Translations under genes and position numbers: made by a program | The notes under the pieces: generated by a model | The model's input: only the letters and a program-made list of their open reading frames with translations | Told to the model about the DNA's origin: nothing | Databases searched by the model: none | Shown here: positions 56,586-64,000 of the stretch, one piece after another | Layout of the letters: every line of letters starts with the position of its first letter | How positions within the stretch are numbered: position 1 is the first letter of the stretch | Source of the DNA: Platerodrilus igneus | Taxonomy: Eukaryota; Arthropoda; Insecta; Coleoptera; Lycidae | Direction: 5' to 3' | Assembly: GCA_036346225.1 (NCBI GenBank) | Contig: JARFIW010001187.1 | Span: 372,001-436,000, forward strand | DNA length: 64,000 nt

Positions 56586-57236
56586 TAGGATTCTGTACCG
56601 ATACTACAGTGAGCAATCAATAAACCAAATTAAACTGTTTTTATTTTTTATGTATATTTAAAGCGTATCCAAATTTGATTGTGATAACTGAAAAATGAAT
56701 TATATTGTCCCACATTGTACTGGTACATTAGTAAATACGTTGTCTACCACTGTGTTTAAAAAAATTTTTCCCAGCAACTATTACACTGTCAAAAAAACCT
56801 GAAGTTTTCCGATAATTTATGACTCAATAGCTACTATCCTTATTAAAATCAAAATTTTAGCTTTGGAAATGTAGGTGAACGGAGGGGCGATCATTTTTGG
56901 CACATTTTGAGCTATATCATGAAGACTACTGGACCGAAAATTATACAAAAATATTTTTAGAAGCTTTTTAGAATCCTCTTTCAAATGATATCTCACACGA
57001 TATATTTATTAAAACGGTTTTTCTTTTGACCGAATTAACCCCCGCCATTTTAATCTAAAAAAATCTTCTGACTGTCGATATATATGCGCGCCATAAAGAC
57101 CTAGCATTGTGCCAAATTTCAAATTCCTACGATACATAATTTTCGAGAAAAACCTCTGTGACAAATGGACGGACGGACATGAGAGTGATCTTATAAAGGT
57201 TCCGTTATACCTTGTAAGGTACGGAACCCTAAAAAG
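56586..57236. mobile_element. Element with inverted ends TTAGGxTTCYGTACC
   Basis: The left end is TTAGGATTCTGTACC and the right end GGTACGGAACCCTAA. Just inside the right end is GTGACAAATGGACGGACGGA. ACGGACGG next to GGTACGGAACCC is a combination I recall from a very common arthropod repeat. No transposase inside. The preceding 56560-56585 (AGTCAAGAGCGAGTCGAGCT) contains a GAGCGAGTCGAGCTCGC stretch that often precedes it. Confidence 0.55.
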
Positions 57237-57239
57237 GGC

Positions 57240-58780
57240 ACAAATTACCATAATCTTTTAAGCAAGCAGTCATTGCATCCTTATATTTGTCAGGGCGGCT
57301 GTATCCCACTTATTTGTAGACTGTATTAATATAACGTTTTCTATAATTGTAAACAAAATATAGGCAACCTTTGATACACATCGGGCATAAGTCTTTGGGT
57401 CCATGTGCTTTCGTGTTGATTAGAAGGTTTTACAATCTGTTTCACTACATAAGGTAAACGTGCGTTTTTCTATTAACAATTGCAGTTTCTCTTGTTAGAA
57501 CGAAATATTAATCTGGCATTCATTCGGGTTATGATTCTTGTATAAGTTGATTGTACTGGTGATCTTTGATGATTTCAAGAAGCATTACTTAGTTTCGTTT
57601 GTTGAAACAGAAGTGAATACTTAAAATATTTCGATTGAAGATACATAAATTCCTATGATATTTTCATATTTAGTCAAGCGGCACGAAAATTATCTTTGCT
57701 CTCTTCAGAAATACTACTACGTGATATATTTATAAAAGAAAGTTTTAGTGGATATGTCGATTTCAAAATTATAGTGTAAAATGTACCGAGCAAAATAATC
57801 CTATATATTCGAATCAACAGTATAACGTGCCATGTCCTCCCGCAGGTGTTGGCTACAAACAGTTGTTGTTGCGGCCTAACCGTGGATTATTAGATCCTTC
57901 AAGTTCACGCTGTGATAAGCTTAAAATAGGAATGTCATACTACGTTGTAAGAATGGCTTTTACTTTACGTCGCTTTGAGGACTTCCATCGGTAGAATTTG
58001 GTCTGAACTTGTTAGATTACACATTGCACAATTGGAGGTGTTGAGGCTGGAGTTGCTCCACTAGGATTATCAAAGGGTGCTTAGGACGTTTACTGTTACT
58101 GCTTGGGTATTCATTTAAAGGTTAAGAGTTACGCTAACTGACTATAACAATATCCTGTATAAAATTTATATTACACTATTATTTATGTGTGATGTCTTTT
58201 CTAATAATTTTCTTTTAACTACACTGAAATGCACTTCGTATCTAAATGGCTTTTTCTTGATGGCAGCTACCTGCTAAAAGTTGCTTAAGGATAATATGTC
58301 AGTACATACTTTTCCTATTGAATATTTTATTTATATACAGATTTAAAATTTTGTGGTAACCATATGACTGAAAACAGTCCCCTATATATTCTATTTAATT
58401 TTTTTCGATAAATTATTAATTTTGTATAGTTTTGTTTTTATTGTGTAAATCCTTTGGGATATATTTTGGGTAAATGTTCTCTTTTGTATCATGCTGCTTT
58501 TTTAACTAGAGGTTTTGTAAATGTTCTTTTTAGTGTCATGTTTTAGCTAAAGGTTTGTAAATAAATATTCTTTTTTAAGATTCTAAATGGAGATTTAATA
58601 TCAACAAAACTGGTAAGCCGAGCCTTTAAAGTCAATTTAAGAATGGAAGCAGAAGGTATTGACTAACGTTAAGTACGAAAAGCGCTATTGAATTTCGCAA
58701 GTATTAATTCCTCGATTTGTAATTGATATTTGAGTATTTTGTCATTTGAAGTTAAGGTAGAATAAGTCGTTCGATGTGTG
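57240..58780. other. AT-rich sequence without recognised genes
   Basis: No supported feature. Confidence 0.4.
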
Positions 58781-59681
58781 TCAGTGCACAGTATGCACCT
58801 CCTAGTGGTGGTAGCGCGGGCAACTTTCTGCTGGCTTGCAAGGTAACCCCCTTGGAAGGGGAAGTTTTAGCTTGTATTAAAAAACGTTAGGCACACCTGG
58901 AGGACTGGAAATCGTGACGACGTCTGTGGCAGAGAGGATAAACATGCCAACACTGATCGGTAAGGTGTCGTTACCGTTAGTAGGAAAAGCTACAACGGCA
59001 CGGGTGCAATCTAGCTTAGTAACCTGGTTCAACCTAATTAAAAATTACTAACAAGACCTTTGAAAAAGCCTCAAACCGTCAAAATCATGGTGGGCGACTG
59101 AGACGGAAAATATATTGTTGCCAGCTACTATTAGGCAACCCGTCAAACACACAAGCGCCGTAAGCAACGTATATACTACAGAAGCCTATAATTTTCTAGC
59201 ATTATACTGGAGAATGAATCATCTTTTTTAATTCAGGGTATATATAACACCGCTGATAAATGTAAGAGTTCGTCTATATCAGAATGTCGAATATAAATTA
59301 TAGCGTGTAAAGTTAAAAAGTTGAGCTTTTGGAAGTCCAAGAGTAAATATAAATGTTATATTATGTGAAAGTGTCTAATGTACATGCAGCTTGTAGAATA
59401 CATAAATAGACAAATGTGTAATAAATAAATAGTTGTGTTAGTGTTGTTAATAGACCTATGGTTAAGAATTTAGTTTAGGAAGATATTAGTGCTTGTAAAT
59501 AGCATTAACGTGATAGTGCTTCATTGTTAATTGGACTGAAAACATGGATAAATAAGACATATACTGTTAATTAGACTTGTGAACAGTGAGTAATAAAGAC
59601 TCTTGTTATTACTTGTTTTAAATTAGTGAAAGGCGGTAGTAGTAGCCCGCAACAATATGGCCCATCAGATAACAACCGCAT
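58781..59681 (+). other. Probable 5' UTR/leader of the LINE at 59682
   Basis: GC-richer than its surroundings at 58790-59170 (GGTGGTAGCGCGGGCAACTT, AAGGTAACCCCCTTGGAAG). It directly precedes the endonuclease ORF in the same orientation and has no coding match. The left limit is uncertain. Confidence 0.35.
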
Positions 59682-62665
59682 GAATCAAGAATGGAGATTT
59701 GGTACTTGGAATGTCAGGGAGTGTACATTAAAGAGTATGAAAGCGTAAATGAAATGAAAGAAGGGCGCATAGATGTGCTGTGTGTGGGTGAAACGAAGCG
59801 GCAGGGGGAAAATGTTGGTGAATTAGATGACGGTATGTTGGGTTTGTGGTGTGCAGTAGAGAGCAATGAGTTTGGGGCAAAAGGTGTTGATTTAATTTTA
59901 AATGATCAAGCAAAAGCGTGCATGAAACAATATGAATTGGTGTCTCCCTGTATCTTGTGGGTTAGAATGAAAGTGGGCTTCAGAAAGATCTTTTCAGTAG
60001 CATGTTATGCTCCGGTGAATGACGATTGGGAATGTGAGCAGTTTTTGCAAGAGTTGGAAAATGTATTAGACAAATGCGAAAGTAATGACCGTGTGGTTCT
60101 AATATGCGATATGAATACTTGGAAGGGAGTACACAGAGAAAATGCTGAACATGTGGTAGGTCGGTTTGGTGATCCAAGAACGGATGAAAATGGAGATATG
60201 TTAGTTAATATATGTATAGAAAGAGAACTGTTTGTCCAACACATGGTATAAACATAAGGACATACACAAGTATACATGGCAAAATGGAAATGCGGGAAGT
60301 ATACTTGATTTTGTTGTATTTGATGAGAGTCTAAGACAACTGATAAAAGACACAAGAATAATGAGAGGATCTGAATGTGGCACCGATCATTTTCTGGTTT
60401 TATCCAGAATTGATCTTAGCCGAAAGTGGGTGTGGAGAAGAAAGCAGAAAGTGAGACAATCAAGAGTGAAAGTAGACTCAAAGAGAGTATACTACTACGT
60501 TAGATAGGGAGTTGAATGACTGCAAACAAGAATGAGAGAATGCTCGAGTCTGAAGATGTAGAGAAAGCATGAGAATATTTGAAAACAGTATCATGAAATG
60601 TGCTTTGAAAGTATGTGGAACGACAATGATTGGTACATGTAATAAAAATGCATGGTAGAGTGATGAGGTCAAAAAGGTCGTTGGGGAAAAGAAAGTGACA
60701 TATAAGAGAATGATTGCAGAAGAAGATGTTGAGTTAAAAAAGCAACTTCAAAATGTGTATAAGGAGAAAAGGCGATATGCCAATGAAGTAGTGAAGGCAC
60801 GCAAAGAGAAACTGAAGGAGAGGGAGGGTGAAAAATGCAGAGTGATTTTGAAGGTAATAAAAACTTGTTTTGGAAATGGGTAAGGAGGACAAGAAAGGGT
60901 GGAAATAAGCGTGTGAATGGCGTTGTTAACAGTAGAAATGAAATTGTGTGGGACGAAACGAGTGTGAGAGACTGTTGGAAGAAGTATTTTAAGACTCTGT
61001 ATGGTGGTAGCAATTAGGATACAGATGACTGTGTGGATGATTAAGAAAGCAGTAATGTGCTAGTCAAAACGTAGATAATAGTACTAAGTTCGAATAGTAT
61101 GAATGAGGTGTGGAAGGCACTGAGAACTCTAAAGAATGGCAAAGCGGCAGGTGTAGATGGAATAGCAAGTGAAATGCTTAAGTATGTGTCCATGGTGCTG
61201 ATTGAATGTTTGTGCAGACTGATAGAGTTGTGTATAGAACAAGTGAAAGTGCCCGAAGATTGGAAGAAGGCAATCATTATCCATTTGCACAAAGATAAGA
61301 GCAGCAGTATAAAAGCTAAAATTATCGTGAGATAAGTCTGTTGAGTGTACCCAGTAAAGTGTATGAAAAAATTGTGATCGAGAAAGTTCGCAAGAGAACG
61401 CAGAGCAAGATATGAGACGTTCAATGTGGTTTTATGCCTGAAAGAGGATGTGTGGATCAGATGTTCGCAATGCAACAAATTGTTGAAAAGTATGTGTATG
61501 CCATAAAGAAAATGTATGCAGCATTTGTGGATCTGGAAAAGACATATGACTCTGTGAACAAAAGTGAAATATGGAAGGCGCTGCGTAAATACGGGGTAAG
61601 CAAGTGCTTAATAAAATCTATTAGAGCGATGTACGAAGGCAGTAGAGTGTGTGTACATGTGAATGGTAACTTGCGGTAATACTTTGACATTGTGGAAGGT
61701 GTAAGGCAAGGCTGTGTGATGTCTCCAAGGTCGTTTAATGTATTTATGGATAAATGTATGAGGCAGGCTTGCGTGGAAATAAAAGGAAATGTCAGTGTGC
61801 TGTTGTATGCGGATGACGCAGTATTGTTGGCTGAGTCGTCACAAGATTTGCAACAAATACTCAACTGGCTGTCCGAAGCATGTGAAAATATGCAATTCAA
61901 AGTGAATGTAAATAAGACAAAAGTAATGATTTTTGACAAAGATCGCAGAATTGATGACTTTGTATATAGAATGGACAATGGCACAATAGAGAAAGTGAAT
62001 GACTTCGTGTACCTTGATAGAAAGTTTTGAGTAATGAAAAGCTGGATGGTGAAATCGAAAAAATGGCAAATACTGGAAGAAAAGTGTCTGGAATTATGTG
62101 GCCAGTGAACAAGAATGAAGGATTGAGTATAAATGCAAAGCTGGCCATTTACAACAGTGTGTTTGTGTCAACCGTTCTGTTTGAAAGCAAAACTTGAGTC
62201 TGGCAGAAGAAACACGTTAGTCGTATAAATGCTGCAGGATTGATGTTCCTAAGAAGTGTGTGCGGAAAAACATTGAGAAACAAGATGTCAAATGAATGGG
62301 TCAGAGCAGAGTGTGGGGTGCAAGTGACCATTAAGAAGTTAAGCGAGCGAAGCACGCTTAGATGGTTTGGACATGTGGAAAAAATGAACGAGGATAGACT
62401 TACCATACGCATATATGCAAATAAGATGACTGGTAGGGCTGTAAGTGGCAGACCGCGTAAAAGATGGTTGGATGTAGTAGAGGAGGTTCTGAAAGAACAA
62501 CAGGTGAGAAGTCTGAGGAACAAAAAAGCATGACAAAAGCAATGTATGAATGTTGCAGAGGCAAAGGAGGTGTGTAGGGACCGAGGGATGTGGTAAAAGA
62601 TTGTAAATGGTGCTGGGCGCAGAATTACTGTAGTAGTGTAGTGTTGTTATTGTTGTAAGTCTTAA
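59682..62665 (+). pseudogene. APE-type LINE family D, nearly complete (endonuclease - RT)
   Basis: ATG at 59682 (MNQEWRFGTWNVREC), then after a shift RIDVLCVGETKRQGENVGEL and GAKGVDLILND, VACYAPVNDDWECEQFLQEL, LICDMNTWKGVHRENAEHVV (59691-60251) and, shifted again, GSECGTDHFLVLSRI (60232-60507): the endonuclease with GETK, GDMN-like (CDMN here) and SECGTDH motifs. A poorly preserved linker spans 60508-61080. RT: LRTLKNGKAAGVDGI (61119-61163), PEDWKKAIIIHLHKD, SLLSVPSKVYEKIV, QCGFMPERGCVDQMFA (about 61425-61470), AAFVDLEKTYDSVNK, VEGVRQGCVMSP (61692-61727), LLYADDAVLLAES (YADD at 61806-61817), VNVNKTKVMIF. The C-terminus runs 62240-62533 (RWFGHVEKMNEDR, GRPRKRWLDVVEEVL). The catalytic YADD is intact, but at least seven shifts or stops are present. 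A different family from copies A-C. Confidence 0.88.
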
Positions 62666-62689
62666 TCATATAATTTTTTTTCTGTAAAG

Positions 62690-63105
62690 GTATTTATCAG
62701 AAAGTTTTGAGGTCAAAGTTCGAAACATTTTGAACTTTTCAGTAAACTATCTGATTTTTGGTCAAACACCCTTACAAGCGTGGGAGTAAAAGACAGGTAA
62801 ATTATCTACAACAGAAGAGATTCTAGTTCTGTAAATTTTAACAAAGATTAGGTGAGCAACATTTTGATAATTAAGTAAATAGGCACTTATTAGGAACAAT
62901 TTTATGTCTGAAAATTATGCTGTAAACTGTTCTGTATTCTTTTGTATGAAAGAAAATTGTTTTTGAATGTATAGATGTTTTTAAGATTGCTGTGTGTGTG
63001 TTTCATTTTGTAAATTCCATAACTTCCGTTGAGATATCCAGGCAAAGAAAAGTTAGACGGGAAGGTAAGTCAGTAAATACAAATTTACAGTACCGTGTCA
63101 GAACA
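62690..63105 (+). repeat. Dispersed repeat, copy 2
   Basis: Ordered matches with 56085-56560 (see that entry), beginning TTTTGAGGTCAAAGTTCG at about 62705 and ending AAAGAAAAGTTAGACGGG near 63060. Confidence 0.55.
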
Positions 63106-63215
63106 CTCTTTTAGCGCCTACTCTAAAGAGATGGTTACACAGCAAATTTAGCGACACCCAACGCGAAGCGTTATCACACCAAATTTAGCAGCACTCTGCA
63201 GTGCAACTATTGTCA

Positions 63216-63248
63216 TATCAATATATATGTATATATGTATATATATTG
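63216..63248. repeat. Short TA/TATG array
   Basis: CAATATATATGTATATATG-TATATATATTG: an imperfect TA run that is itself palindromic. Confidence 0.7.
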
Positions 63249-64000
63249 TTATGGATTCAAAGGGTTAAATTTGGGGTAAGCAATGCAATTTCAAACACCT
63301 TGTATAAAGAAAGGAACAATTTATTTACGCGCAAAATTTATTTTATTTATTTAATTTAAATGAACGAATTTTTATAATTAATGATTGAAAGGTAATAGGT
63401 TAATAAAGAAAACCAGTTTTAAAAACAAATAGAAACGCATAATTAATTTAATTTATTTTAATTCAACGTGTAATAGCATTAGAAAACGCACCAGGGTATA
63501 GGAAAATTCTAATCCCAAGGCAAAAGGTTTCGTGGTAGCAAACAAAAACGGCAGTTGTATCGAATACCGTGAAATATAAACTCCAAGAATTGTTATTTTA
63601 AACAGTCAATAATTAAGAACACCTGCATGTTTGAAAGGTCACCTTCTTTGAAATTGTCTACATAATAAAGCGGGCTTCATAAAATATAGTTTCCAACCGT
63701 CAGTTGCTGCGAATAACAAGGTAACAAAGTTTCTTAAAGAGCAGAAGAGATGCACGATCAATAATATGCTACAGATAGAGACGGATATAAAAGCATTCGT
63801 TTTCAAAACGCACGTACTCAATCCACGTGGAGTCATCAGACGCGGTCAGCAATATCGATTTTCTATTGGAACGCGACATCAAATATGCATAAGACAGAGA
63901 TAAAAATATCACAGGCGGAGTTTTATGACGACACAGAACGTTATCATTGGTTGAAACGGGTAGTTTTACAACGGACGAACACGCGACAGGTGGCAGTGAT
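63249..64000. other. Unassigned sequence to the window edge
   Basis: Starts TGTTATGGATTCAAAGGG, which could be an LTR-type TG end, but no partner or coding sequence is within the window. The last 100 bases are GC-richer. Not resolved. Confidence 0.3.

Noticed and set aside
60005..62542. Many minus-strand frames of 60-175 codons across the family-D LINE
   Set aside because: Antisense shadows of the endonuclease/RT; the plus strand carries the recognised motifs.
63249..64000. LTR of a retrotransposon starting TGTTATGG
   Set aside because: No CA end, partner LTR, primer-binding site or coding within the window; listed only as unassigned.

Overview
This looks like a stretch of an AT-rich animal nuclear genome, most likely an insect or another arthropod. 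I see no operons, bacterial genes or organelle genes. One piece of ordinary host coding sequence is recognisable: a 1.14 kb exon on the minus strand (13688-14831) with a good splice acceptor and donor, encoding a protein that resembles the N-terminus of the insect neurabin/spinophilin scaffold. A second, weak host candidate is a small C-terminal transmembrane exon at 18743-18851. Both identifications rest on pattern memory, not on a search.

The rest is a graveyard of transposable elements, all broken. 1-1310: Ty3/Gypsy pol remnant. 5340-5770: TG microsatellite and a duplicated GC-richer repeat. 5834-9700 (minus): LTR retrotransposon with a primer-binding-site-like sequence, a Gag core, two zinc knuckles separated by about 1.2 kb of other sequence, and a tandem 13-residue repeat tail. 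9940-10150: an 81-bp tandem repeat. 16.5-21.5 kb: TA arrays carrying a shared flank, and tRNA-derived SINEs. 23.7-25.4 kb: a full-length tRNA-SINE with target-site duplication, then a LINE 5' half. 26.0-28.1 kb: piggyBac remnants and a DD41D mariner-type deletion derivative. 29.6-32.5 kb: an unnamed mobile or captured ORF family and a second mariner. 32.9-33.9 kb: CR1-like LINE 3' end. 35.1-37.0 kb: BEL/Pao-type Gag plus a Gypsy-type integrase. 37.4-38.5 kb: hAT-like transposase. 39.3-41.3 kb: a 2 kb inverted repeat. 41.7-44.7 kb: pogo/Tigger-like transposase. 44.7-48.3 and 50.7-53.9 kb: two copies of the same LINE, each ending in a cluster of repeated tails with an embedded SINE. 56.1-57.2 kb: repeat with inverted ends. 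59.7-62.6 kb: a longer, different LINE with an intact YADD.

The most informative structures are nested. SINE-1 sits at the equivalent site of the LINE-tail unit in two loci, with a different target-site duplication in each, and an empty version of the same site is present nearby. SINE-2 forms a near-perfect head-to-head palindrome between two TA arrays. The large inverted repeat at 39.3-41.3 kb has arms that keep a similar hydrophobic reading frame. I found no convincing new functional system; these are the best candidates for something undescribed.
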